DNA from: Lysobacter prati
GTDB lineage: Bacteria; Pseudomonadota; Gammaproteobacteria; Xanthomonadales; Xanthomonadaceae
NCBI RefSeq assembly: GCF_009765215.1
Contig: NZ_VLNV01000005.1
Location: 310,001-374,000 of the forward strand
Reading direction: 5' to 3'
DNA: 64,000 bases
Positions 1 to 9,262 of this stretch are shown here, in pieces (the first letter of the stretch is position 1; each line of letters opens with the position of its first letter). The notes under the pieces are model-generated. The model saw nothing but the letters and a program-made list of their open reading frames with translations. It was not told the origin of the DNA and did no database searches. A program made the translations under genes and the position numbers.

Positions 1-2017
1 TGTCGAACACCGCGTTGTTGTTGAGCGAGACGCCGTTGTTGAGGTCTTCGGTGTTCGGGAACGCGACCACGCGGGCGGCGCCGCCACGCAGCACCAGGCT
101 GTCGTTGATATCGAGCTTGGCGATGCCCGAAGGCAGCCAGTAGTCGTCGTTGCGGCTGAACACCGTCGGCTGCGGCGAACCGTTGGGGTTGATCAGGTTG
201 CCGGTCGAATCCATGTCGCGGCCGACGTAGCGCAGGCCGACGTTGCCCGCGAGCTGCATGTTGCCAACGGCAGTGTTGAGGTCGAGCTTGGCGTAGGCCT
301 CGGTGAAATCCTCGGCGATGTTGAACGTGCCGGCATAGGCCAGGGTGTTGTTGGTACCGTTCAAACACTGCGGGTTCTGCGAGATCGCCGGGAACGCGGT
401 GAACGCCGCGCAACCGGTGAAGGCGTTGCGCGTGGCCGCCAGGAAGCTGCGCGGCAGGCCGGCGAACTCGCCGTCCATGAAGTCGTTGTTGCTGTGGACT
501 TCGAGGAAGTCGCCGAGCTGGTTGGCGGGAATGCCGCCAGCCGGGCGGATGTCGGCACGCGACGGGTTCTGGGTGGTGTCGAGCGAGCTGTAGCGGGCAC
601 CAAAATTAAGGGCGCGGATGGCAGAGTCGTCGAAGTCCCAGGTCCAGTCGGTGCGCGCCGCGGTGGTGTCGGTCTCTGCGCGGTAGCGATTGTCGAACAG
701 GATCGACAGGCGCAGCTGGTTGGGATCGGTCAGGTCGACGCCGCGCACGTTGAAGCTGCCGAAGTCGCCATTGGTGAGGTCGAAGTCGACCAGCGAGGTG
801 CGGCCGACAACCGGCTGCAGGCGCATGTAGTTCTGATGGTACTCGGCGCTGGAGCTGCCGTAGGACACTTCCGCCGAACCACCCAGGTGGCCCTCGCCGC
901 GGAACGTCGCGCGCAGCGCGCTGGACCAGACCTCGGCGTCGATGTCGGCGATCTCGGTATTGACCAGCACCGGGCCGGCCGACGTGCCCTTGATCAGGAT
1001 GTCGTGCGGCGAATACATCGCGTTCGACAGCGCAGCACTCGGGTTGAAGGCGATCCAGTAGCGGTCGCGCTGCGCGTCCTGCTTCGAGTAGAAGGTGTCG
1101 GCGGTCAGCTCGACGCCGTCGGTCGGGCGCCATTGCAGCACCGCGCTGATGCCGTACTTCTCACGATCGTCGTTGATGTCCTGGGCACGCATGTCGGTGC
1201 TGCCGAAGCGCGTGCGCGCCGGCGTCACCGTGGTGTCGTTGAAGCGGGCGTAGCCGGAGAACGTATCGAGGCCCTGCTGGACGACGTCGTACTTGCTGTA
1301 GGTCGCCGAGAGCAGGCCACCGAAGGTTTTGTCGCTGTTGCGGCCGGACAGCAGCGTGAACAGTCCGCCGCCGCCATTGCCGCCGAGCTCGTCGTAACCG
1401 GCTTCGGCCGTGACCACGTTCTGCGAGGCGTCGCCGGCCAGCGGCTTGCGCGTCTCGATGTCGATGATGCCGCCCAGTGCACCGGCGATCTGGTCGGAAC
1501 CGGCCAGCTTGGTCACCGACAGCCGCGAAATCAGTTCCGACGGCACCAGCGTCAGCAGGCCGTATGTCGAAGTGTTGAGCTGGTCGAGGCCGTTGCCGCC
1601 ACGTCCGGTCGCATCGACGATCTGGCGACCGTTGTAGAGGATCACGTTCTCGCGCAGGCCGCGCACCAGGATGTCGCTGCCCTCGCCCATGCCGCGCTCG
1701 AGCTGGACGCCGGCGACGCGGCCCAACGATTCGGCGACGTTGGTGTCGGGCAGCTTGCCGATGTCGTCGGCGACGATCGCGTCGACGATCTGGGTCGAGT
1801 CGCGCTTGATGTCCTTGGCCGCTTCCAGGCTGCCGCGGATGCCGACGACCGTGACCTGGTCGAGCGTGCGCGGTTCGTCGCTGGTGCGGGTGCTGCTTTG
1901 GGGAGCCGGGGTCGCCGCTTCGGTTGCGGCGGTGGTGGTCTGCGCGGCTGCGGCCATGGATGCCAACAGCGCGGGTGTCATCAGTGTGGACAGAATCGTT
2001 CGACGAAGCTTGCGCAT
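1..2017 (-). CDS. TonB-dependent receptor, N-terminal 672 residues (3' end outside window)
   Basis: Outer-membrane TonB-dependent transporter. I translated the minus strand from the ATG at 2017, and the frame stays open to base 2, so the C-terminal part of the barrel is missing. The N-terminus MRKLRRTILSTLM...AAAAQ is a typical signal peptide. Around residues 45-60 comes a TonB-box-like stretch (LDQVTVVGIRGSLEAAK), then a plug domain with the hallmarks of the large Xanthomonas/Caulobacter receptor family (IVDAIVADDIGKLPDTNVAE, RVAGVQLERG, LVRGL). It is divergent from a catabolic operon, with an operator-like palindrome between them, so the likely job is uptake of the substrate degraded by the neighbours. 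This is by analogy with carbohydrate-utilisation receptor loci. The substrate is unknown. The function class is secure. Confidence 0.9.
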   Translation of the reverse strand, partial: MRKLRRTILSTLMTPALLASMAAAAQTTTAATEAATPAPQSSTRTSDEPRTLDQVTVVGIRGSLEAAKDIKRDSTQIVDAIVADDIGKLPDTNVAESLGRVAGVQLERGMGEGSDILVRGLRENVILYNGRQIVDATGRGGNGLDQLNTSTYGLLTLVPSELISRLSVTKLAGSDQIAGALGGIIDIETRKPLAGDASQNVVTAEAGYDELGGNGGGGLFTLLSGRNSDKTFGGLLSATYSKYDVVQQGLDTFSGYARFNDTTVTPARTRFGSTDMRAQDINDDREKYGISAVLQWRPTDGVELTADTFYSKQDAQRDRYWIAFNPSAALSNAMYSPHDILIKGTSAGPVLVNTEIADIDAEVWSSALRATFRGEGHLGGSAEVSYGSSSAEYHQNYMRLQPVVGRTSLVDFDLTNGDFGSFNVRGVDLTDPNQLRLSILFDNRYRAETDTTAARTDWTWDFDDSAIRALNFGARYSSLDTTQNPSRADIRPAGGIPANQLGDFLEVHSNNDFMDGEFAGLPRSFLAATRNAFTGCAAFTAFPAISQNPQCLNGTNNTLAYAGTFNIAEDFTEAYAKLDLNTAVGNMQLAGNVGLRYVGRDMDSTGNLINPNGSPQPTVFSRNDDYWLPSGIAKLDINDSLVLRGGAARVVAFPNTEDLNNGVSLNNNAVFD

Positions 2018-2079
2018 GAACCGGGCCTCCCCCCGAAGTCATTGCTGGGTCTGTTGCGATACGAACTGCTTGCGTTGTG

Positions 2080-2094
2080 TGGCTAATATAGCAA
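2080..2094. promoter_or_regulatory. IclR-type operator copy 1 (TGGCTAATATAGCAA)
   Basis: This imperfect palindrome has GCTA/TAGC arms. It lies between the divergent TonB receptor and the lyase gene, about 63 bp upstream of the receptor start. It matches the copy at 5691-5705 at 13 of 15 positions. It sits in an AT-rich patch that could carry the promoters. The assignment to the local IclR regulator is inferred from the three-site pattern and not shown. Confidence 0.6.
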
Positions 2095-2234
2095 TATATG
2101 TTCTGCGCAAAGCAAGGGTTTTTTCAGATAAATCGTTGCTGCAGCGCAATAAATGCCAGATTTCAATCAGTTGGACTGTTGCCGTGGTAGCAACGTCCAG
2201 CCACATTCCACAGGCGTTACGCAACGGGGAAGCC

Positions 2235-3218
2235 ATGAGCGAATCCACAGGGAAGGCAATGACGGGCGATGCACTTACAGGTGCCGCACTAACAGGGGCC
2301 GCACTTACAGGTGTGTTCCCGATCCTTCCGACCATCTTTGAAGACAGCGGTGCGATCGACTACGCCGGCACGCGCGCCGTACTCGAGTACATCCTCGCCG
2401 CAGGCGCCGACGGCATCGTGTTCCCCGGCCTGGCCAGCGAGTACGACATGCTCAGCAGCGAAGAGCGCCTGCAGATGACCGCGCGCCTGGGCGAATGGAT
2501 CGCAGGACGCGTGCCGCTGGTGATCGGCGCCAGCAGCCCCGATCCGGAGCTGGCCATGCAGTTCGCGCGCGCAGGCGCCGATGCCGGCGCGGTCGCGTCG
2601 ATGGTCCTCACGCCCCACCGCCATGCCAAGGATCCGCAGGCGATGGCCGACTACTTCTCGGCGATCCATGCCGCCAGCGGCATTCCGGTGATGCTGCAGA
2701 ACGCACCGGCGCCGATGGGCGTCGGACTGGCCGTCGATGAAGTCGCCTGGCTGGCCGAGCAGGTGCCGGGCATCCGCTACGTCAAGGAAGAAACGCAGCC
2801 TTCGGGCCAGCGCATCACCCAGCTGAGCGAACGTGCCGGCGACGCCCTCGACGCCGTCTTCGGCGGTGCCGGTGCGCGCTACGTGATCGACGAGCTGGCG
2901 CGCGGAGCCAAGGGTACGATGCCGGCTTGCGAGGTCACCGAGGTCCACGTCGCCATGCTCAAGCGTTTCGCCGATGGCGACATCGATGGCGCGCGTGACC
3001 TGTTCGAGCGCAGCCTGCCTCTGCTCAGCGTGCAGGCAGTGTTCCGCTGGCGCCTGACCAAGGCGGTGCTCAAGCGCCGCGGCCTGATCGGCAGCGATCA
3101 CGTGCGCGCGCCGGGCCCTTCGCTGGATGCGTTCGACCAGCGCGAAGTCGATGCACTGCTGGCGCGCATCGCCGACCTGGTTCCGCTCGACCGCGTGCCG
3201 GGAGCAACGCCTGCATGA
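2235..3218 (+). CDS. DHDPS/N-acetylneuraminate lyase family protein (probable keto-deoxy sugar acid lyase or dehydratase)
   Basis: 327-residue class I aldolase-superfamily protein (DapA family, TIM barrel). The ATG at 2235 follows a GGGGA element. The first ~26 residues are an extension containing repeated ALTGA units; the conserved fold begins at VFPILPTIF (residue 27). The Schiff-base lysine is visible as K184 (RYVKEE). At the place where DapA and KDG aldolases have the catalytic tyrosine (YNxP), this protein reads LQNAP (Q155). That replacement resembles the L-2-keto-3-deoxyarabonate dehydratase branch more than DapA, so a role in sugar acid degradation is more likely than lysine synthesis. 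It overlaps the next gene by 4 nt, so the two are translationally coupled. Exact reaction unknown. Confidence 0.8.
   Translation: MSESTGKAMTGDALTGAALTGAALTGVFPILPTIFEDSGAIDYAGTRAVLEYILAAGADGIVFPGLASEYDMLSSEERLQMTARLGEWIAGRVPLVIGASSPDPELAMQFARAGADAGAVASMVLTPHRHAKDPQAMADYFSAIHAASGIPVMLQNAPAPMGVGLAVDEVAWLAEQVPGIRYVKEETQPSGQRITQLSERAGDALDAVFGGAGARYVIDELARGAKGTMPACEVTEVHVAMLKRFADGDIDGARDLFERSLPLLSVQAVFRWRLTKAVLKRRGLIGSDHVRAPGPSLDAFDQREVDALLARIADLVPLDRVPGATPA
2271..2315 (+). repeat. three tandem 15-bp units inside the lyase N-terminus
   Basis: Units at 2271-2285, 2286-2300 and 2301-2315 share the pattern GCACTNACAGGNGNN and encode ALTGA-ALTGA-ALTGV. They fall in the non-conserved N-terminal extension of the lyase. 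They look like a recent microsatellite-type expansion and could vary in copy number without breaking the frame. Confidence 0.75.
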
Positions 3219-4384
3219 GCAAGGTGCGCCGCGTCGAAACCTTCATCGTCACCGTGCCGCGCGACACGCCGTATCTCGGCCCGCTCGGCCCGGGCGAGCG
3301 CATCAACGAGCGTGGCTATGTCGTGCGCAAGGGCAACGGCACGATCTATCCCTCGGTCGACCGCTCGGTGGTCGTGCGGATCACCACCGAGGATGGCGCG
3401 GTCGGCTGGGGCGAAACCTACGGCATCTGCGCGCCGCGCGCGGTGTGCGAGATCGTCAACGACCTGCTGGCGCCGGAACTGATCGGCCGCGAGCCAGAGG
3501 ATGTCGAGCAGATCTGGGACGAACTGTACGGACTGATGCGCGTGCGCGGCAGCTTCGGCGGTTTCTATGTCGACGCCATCGCCGCGCTCGATATCGCCCT
3601 GTGGGATCTGCGCGCACGCGCCGTGGGCAGTCCGCTGTGGCGCCTGCTCGGCGAGCGCCGGCGCGAACAGGTGCCCGGTTATCTGTCGGGCCTGCCTGCC
3701 GCGACTGTCGCCGGCCGCGTGCAGATGGCGCGCGAGTTCCAGCAGCAGGGCCACGACGCCTTCAAGATCCACGCCGTGGTCAGCAGCGAGGGCATCGTCG
3801 AGGAAACCGCGGCGCTGCGCGATGCACTGGGCGACGACGCCGAGCTGATGGTCGACCTGCACTGGAAGTTCGATGCCGAGCAGGCGCTGGCACTGATCGA
3901 CCAGCTCGCTCCGTACCGCCTGCAGTTCGTCGAAGCGCCGGTGAAACCGGAGGATGTCAGCGGCCTGGCGCGTGTCGCGCGCGAAGGCGCGATCGCCGTC
4001 GCCGCCGGCGAGGAATGGCACACCGAGTACGAGGCACGACTGCGGCTGGAAGCCAACGCGGTGCGCTACATCCAGCCGGAGATGGGGCACACCGGCATCA
4101 CCCAGTTCCTGCGCATCTCGCGACTGGCGCAGGCGGCCGGTGTGGCGATCGCACCGCACGCGACCATCGGCACCGGCATCTTCCTGTCGGCCAGCCTGCA
4201 CGCATCAACGGTGGTCAGCGGCCTGTGGCGCCACGAGTGGCAGCATTCGGTGTTCGCCCGTTCGCTGGAACTGCTCGACACCGACATGGACTACGCCGAT
4301 CGCCATTACCGCCTGCCGACCGGCCCCGGCCTGGGCGTAACCCCCGGCCAGCGCTTCTGGAACTACGCCGAAGGCGTCGCCTGA
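3215..4384 (+). CDS. enolase-superfamily acid-sugar dehydratase (mandelate racemase/galactonate dehydratase-like)
   Basis: 389 residues with the bidomain enolase-superfamily plan. The barrel shows K184-I-H186, D214-x-H216 (first metal ligand plus a candidate catalytic histidine), E240 (FVEAP), E266/E267 (AGEEW) and H292 in GHTGIT. The D-x-H plus H pattern is the one known from galactonate and mannonate dehydratases, so beta-elimination of water from a C5/C6 aldonic or aldaric acid to a 2-keto-3-deoxy acid is the likely reaction. The downstream step would fall to the coupled lyase at 2235-3218. The 3' end overlaps the convergent transporter gene by 22 nt. Substrate stereochemistry cannot be read from sequence. 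Confidence 0.85.
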   Translation: MSKVRRVETFIVTVPRDTPYLGPLGPGERINERGYVVRKGNGTIYPSVDRSVVVRITTEDGAVGWGETYGICAPRAVCEIVNDLLAPELIGREPEDVEQIWDELYGLMRVRGSFGGFYVDAIAALDIALWDLRARAVGSPLWRLLGERRREQVPGYLSGLPAATVAGRVQMAREFQQQGHDAFKIHAVVSSEGIVEETAALRDALGDDAELMVDLHWKFDAEQALALIDQLAPYRLQFVEAPVKPEDVSGLARVAREGAIAVAAGEEWHTEYEARLRLEANAVRYIQPEMGHTGITQFLRISRLAQAAGVAIAPHATIGTGIFLSASLHASTVVSGLWRHEWQHSVFARSLELLDTDMDYADRHYRLPTGPGLGVTPGQRFWNYAEGVA

Positions 4385-5673
4385 ACGACATTGCCATCGA
4401 GTGACTGGACCAGGCGCGAATGCCGCGCCTGCCGCACAGCCAGCCACGCCAGCAGCATCGCGATCGGATGCAGCATCGCCATCAGCACGAAGGTGCGGTC
4501 GAACTGGTGCCCGGCGACGAGCTTGCCCACCACCTGCGTCGACAGCATGCCGCCCAGGCCACTGCCGGCACCGATGAAGCCGAACACCGTGGCGATGTAG
4601 CGGCTCGGGTACAGATCGACCACCAGCGTGCTGATGTTGATCTGGAACACCAGGTGGGCGAACGCCACCAGTGAGGCGATCGCGAACAGGATCGTCAGTG
4701 GCGGATGGAATGCGGCGATCAGCCCCAGCGGCGCCAGCATCGCCGCGCCAGTCATCGCGACCAGGCGACTGCGCACCGGCGTCATGCCGCGCTTGATCAG
4801 TCCGCTGGATATCGCACCGCCGCCGATGCTGCCGACGTCGGCCGCCAGGTACACCAGCCATGCCAGCGATGCGACCGCCACCAGCGTCATGCCGCGCTGG
4901 TCGTTGAGGTATTTTGGGAACCAGAACAGGTAGAAGTACCAGACCGGATCGGCCACCGCGCGCGACAGCACCAGCAACCACATCGTGCGGTCACGCAGCA
5001 GGTTGCGCCACAGCGAGCCTTCGCTCCTGATCGGCGCGGCATCGGCGCTTGCTGGCGCCGCGGCCGCCGCCTCGCCACGCGGCTTCGACGGAAAGATCCA
5101 CCACCACGCCACGATCCAGAGCAGGCCGACCGCGCCGGTGGTGATGAACGCCCAGCGCCAGCCGAACACCACGGCGATGCCGCCGATCAATGGCGGCGCG
5201 ATCGTCGCGCCGACCATCGCGCCTGCGGTGTAGATGCCCAGCGCCAGGCCGCGCTCCTTCGGCGGGAAATGCTCGGAGACGACCTTCGAGCCGACGGTGT
5301 AATTGCCCGGCTCGCCGAGACCGAGCGCGAAGCGGGCCGCGCCCAGCTCGCCGGCGGTGCGGACCAGTCCGGTAAACAGGTTGGCGATCGACCACCAGCC
5401 GACGAACAGCGCCAGCGCCACCTTCGAGCCGAGCCAGTCGGTAATGCGCCCGGCCAGCAGGTAGGCCACGGTGTAGGCGAGCAGGAACAGCTGCACGACG
5501 CGCGCGTAGGCCGGATCGTCCATGCCGAGGTCGCGCTGGATGGTCGTCGCCAGGATCGACAGCGCCTGGCGGTCGAGATAGTTGATGACGGTGGAGACAA
5601 ACAGCAGGGCGAGCAGTGCCCAGCGGACGCGGGCAGATCCTTTCCAGTTCACGAAGTACCGCCCGCTCCCCAT
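4363..5673 (-). CDS. MFS transporter of the anion:cation symporter (sugar acid) family
   Basis: 436 residues, about 12 membrane helices. The N-terminus has the NYLDRQALSIL motif at the end of helix 1, typical of the ACS group that carries hexuronates, galactonate and glucarate (ExuT/DgoT/GudP type). It lies in the inner membrane and would import the acid that reaches the periplasm through the TonB receptor. The start ATG at 5673 is 18 nt downstream of the palindrome at 5691-5705, so the operator is placed to control it. The 3' end overlaps the dehydratase gene tail-to-tail. Confidence 0.85.
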   Translation of the reverse strand: MGSGRYFVNWKGSARVRWALLALLFVSTVINYLDRQALSILATTIQRDLGMDDPAYARVVQLFLLAYTVAYLLAGRITDWLGSKVALALFVGWWSIANLFTGLVRTAGELGAARFALGLGEPGNYTVGSKVVSEHFPPKERGLALGIYTAGAMVGATIAPPLIGGIAVVFGWRWAFITTGAVGLLWIVAWWWIFPSKPRGEAAAAAPASADAAPIRSEGSLWRNLLRDRTMWLLVLSRAVADPVWYFYLFWFPKYLNDQRGMTLVAVASLAWLVYLAADVGSIGGGAISSGLIKRGMTPVRSRLVAMTGAAMLAPLGLIAAFHPPLTILFAIASLVAFAHLVFQINISTLVVDLYPSRYIATVFGFIGAGSGLGGMLSTQVVGKLVAGHQFDRTFVLMAMLHPIAMLLAWLAVRQARHSRLVQSLDGNVVQATPSA

Positions 5674-5690
5674 GGTGTCGCTGGACGGTA

Positions 5691-5705
5691 TTGCTAATTT
5701 AGCAA
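5691..5705. promoter_or_regulatory. IclR-type operator copy 2 (TTGCTAATTTAGCAA)
   Basis: Nearly perfect 15-bp palindrome: 7-bp arms around a central T. It sits immediately upstream of the MFS transporter and just downstream of the iclR stop codon. It is the best of the three copies in this locus and serves as the reference for the others. Confidence 0.7.
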
Positions 5706-5745
5706 CACGTCAATCCGCACTGCACCACGCCGGAGAACCCCGAGG

Positions 5746-6465
5746 TCACCCAATCGCCTTCACCGCCTCGCGCAGCGCCGCGACCAGATCGTCGGTCGCC
5801 GACTCCGGGATCCAGCCCGACATCGCGATGCCGGCATGCACCGGATCGCCCATCGGCACGGCGACGATGTGGTGGTCGCGGTCGTCGGCGACGTGGATGC
5901 GCGCATAGCCCTGCGCGCGGGTGACCTGCAGCGTCGCCAGCAGCGACTCGATGCCCTCGGGGAACATCGGGATCTCGTGGCCCCCGTAGAGATCGCGGAC
6001 CTCCTCGTCGGTCATCTGCGCGAGCAGGACAATACCGATGCCGCTGGTGGTCGCCGGCAGCAGACCGATGCGGCCCAGGCCACGCGCAGCCTCGATGCCG
6101 GGCGGGGCATGGAACAGGTAGCTGACGCTCTGGTTCCAGAGCACACCCAGCGCGACGGTGTGACCGAACCGGCGCAACTCTTCGAGCACCGGCAGCGCGC
6201 GCCGGATCAGGCCAGAGGCGAACAGGCTCTGCGCCGCCAGCACGTGCATGCCCGGGCCGGCGGTGTATTTGCGGTTGGCGGTCTGGCGGGCGATGCCCAG
6301 GTAGGCCAGGGTCTTGAGCAGACGGTTGACGCGGGTCGGATTGGCGTCGAGCTGGCGCGCCAGCTCCCGACAGCCCACGGGCTCGGGCGAGGAGGCCAGC
6401 GCCTGCAGCGTGGCGATGCCATCGATCAGGCTCTGGTTGGGCTGCGCGTTCGGCTTGGCTTTCAT
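5746..6465 (-). CDS. IclR-family transcriptional regulator
   Basis: 239 residues. Residues ~10-75 form the winged helix (SLIDGIATLQALA, RELARQLDANPTRVNRLLKTL, GIARQ). The rest is the IclR effector-binding domain, with the typical LPATTSGIG and a late AGIAMSG-like segment. I chose the ATG at 6465 because the fold starts there and the upstream sequence is repeat-like. It transcribes towards the transporter and is the obvious local regulator of the sugar-acid cluster. A weak copy of the palindrome at 6506-6520 suggests autoregulation. Ligand unknown, presumably the acid or its keto-deoxy product. Confidence 0.9.
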   Translation of the reverse strand: MKAKPNAQPNQSLIDGIATLQALASSPEPVGCRELARQLDANPTRVNRLLKTLAYLGIARQTANRKYTAGPGMHVLAAQSLFASGLIRRALPVLEELRRFGHTVALGVLWNQSVSYLFHAPPGIEAARGLGRIGLLPATTSGIGIVLLAQMTDEEVRDLYGGHEIPMFPEGIESLLATLQVTRAQGYARIHVADDRDHHIVAVPMGDPVHAGIAMSGWIPESATDDLVAALREAVKAIG

Positions 6466-6505
6466 CCGTTCAGGGTAACGGCGAACGGCGCCGACGGACA
6501 GATGG

Positions 6506-6520
6506 CTGCTATATGCGCAA
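6506..6520. promoter_or_regulatory. IclR-type operator copy 3, degenerate
   Basis: On the minus strand the site reads TTGCGCATATAGCAG and matches copy 2 at 11 of 15 positions, keeping TTGC and TAGCA at the ends. It lies about 40 bp upstream of the iclR start, where an autoregulatory site would be expected. Weaker than the other two copies. Confidence 0.4.
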
Positions 6521-6556
6521 CGAAAACGACGAAGACCGGGCAATGACACGGCAGAG

Positions 6557-6670
6557 CGTCGTCCGCCGGGTCGGGGATTGCGCAGCAGCGGGCCACGGAT
6601 GGCCCGCGCTCCGCCTTCGGACAGGATGTCCGACGAAGGGGCGGAGCAATCCCCGGCCCGGCGGACGACG
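6557..6670. repeat. compound palindromic intergenic element
   Basis: The 319-bp gap between iclR (start 6465) and the rpoD stop holds this element plus a terminator and no gene. Outer arms at 6557-6581 and 6646-6670 are 25-bp inverted repeats with one mismatch. Between them lie an 8-bp perfect hairpin (GCGGGCCA/TGGCCCGC, 6589-6608) and a second imperfect hairpin built on CTCCGCC/GGCGGAG. The whole could fold into a cruciform or a multi-stem RNA. A further small palindrome (CCCGGCGTTCGCCGGG) follows at about 6704-6719. It resembles REP/MITE-type non-autonomous elements. Confidence 0.65.
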
Positions 6671-6734
6671 CCCTTTCGAAGCAAAGGCAACGTCAAGGTG
6701 GATCCCGGCGTTCGCCGGGACGACGTCAATAACA

Positions 6735-6762
6735 AAAAAGCCCCGCCGAAGCGGGGCTTTTT
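6735..6762 (-). terminator. rpoD intrinsic terminator
   Basis: Stem GCCCCGC/GCGGGGC (6740-6746 and 6751-6757) with a CGAA/TTCG loop. It is flanked by A5 and T5 tracts, so it can work in both directions. Its position 23 nt beyond the rpoD stop makes it the rpoD terminator. Confidence 0.85.
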
Positions 6763-6784
6763 CGTCACAGCTTTCGACAAAAGA

Positions 6785-8641
<1,857 letters not shown>

Positions 8642-8671
8642 GTGCTGCGCCACCGCGCTATGAGAGGGTTG

Positions 8672-8687
8672 GGAACGTTCCAGTATA
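8672..8687 (-). promoter_or_regulatory. candidate rpoD promoter -10 with adjacent palindrome
   Basis: On the minus strand TATACT (8682-8687) is a good -10 hexamer about 40 nt before the rpoD ATG; no convincing -35 was found. Immediately downstream is the perfect 10-bp palindrome GGAACGTTCC (8672-8681), at or next to the predicted start point, which could be an operator. Speculative. Confidence 0.35.
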
Positions 8688-8713
8688 TCAGGCCGGAGGG
8701 GTCCGGGCCGGAC

Positions 8714-9154
8714 TCAGGAACGCAGAAGGAAGGTGACCGGGCCGTCGTTGACCAGGCTGATCACCATATGGGCACCGAAGCGCCCCGTTTCCAGCCCCCC
8801 TGTGTGTTTTTCCCTGCAGATTCCGACCAGCCTGCTGAACAAAGGTTCAGCCAGCTCGGGCGCGGCGGCGGTACTGAAGCCCGGACGCATCCCGCTGCGG
8901 GTATCGGCCGCCAGCGTGAACTGGCTGACCAGCAGCAACCCGCCGCCGGTGTCGGCCAGACCGAGATTCATTCGACCACCCTCGTCGGCAAATACACGGT
9001 ATCCGAGCAGACGTTCGGCCATCCGCTGCGCCTGGGCTTCGCCATCGCCCGGTTCGACGCCCACCAGCGCCAGCAGGCCGGGGCCGATGGCGCCGACGGT
9101 TTCGCCTTCGACCCGCACGGTCGCCTCGGTCACGCGTTGGATCAGGGCCAGCAT
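8714..9154 (-). CDS. dtd: D-aminoacyl-tRNA deacylase
   Basis: 146 residues, the usual Dtd length. It hydrolyses D-aminoacyl-tRNAs and so clears mischarged tRNA. Family signatures are present: the N-terminal MLALIQRVTEATVRVEGE, the SQFTLAADT motif at about residue 78 that forms the active-site pocket, and the late GAHMVISLVNDGPVTFLL with the cross-subunit region. It is divergent from the acyltransferase at 9263 (108-bp gap) and upstream of rpoD in the same direction. Confidence 0.96.
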   Translation of the reverse strand: MLALIQRVTEATVRVEGETVGAIGPGLLALVGVEPGDGEAQAQRMAERLLGYRVFADEGGRMNLGLADTGGGLLLVSQFTLAADTRSGMRPGFSTAAAPELAEPLFSRLVGICREKHTGGLETGRFGAHMVISLVNDGPVTFLLRS

Positions 9155-9262
9155 GCAGGTCGTCGGCTCGGTCGGCGGAAGTGGGATTTTGGGGGCTGTT
9201 GTAGCCTAAGGCGCGGTCCGGGCGGAACCCCGGAGCGCCTCCCCTCCTCGTCGAACCACGCA

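Noticed and set aside
494-2086. 530-codon plus-strand frame over the TonB receptor region
   Set aside because: Shadow of the receptor: the minus-strand frame gives a signal peptide, TonB box and plug motifs, the plus-strand frame only His/Arg/Val-rich noise.
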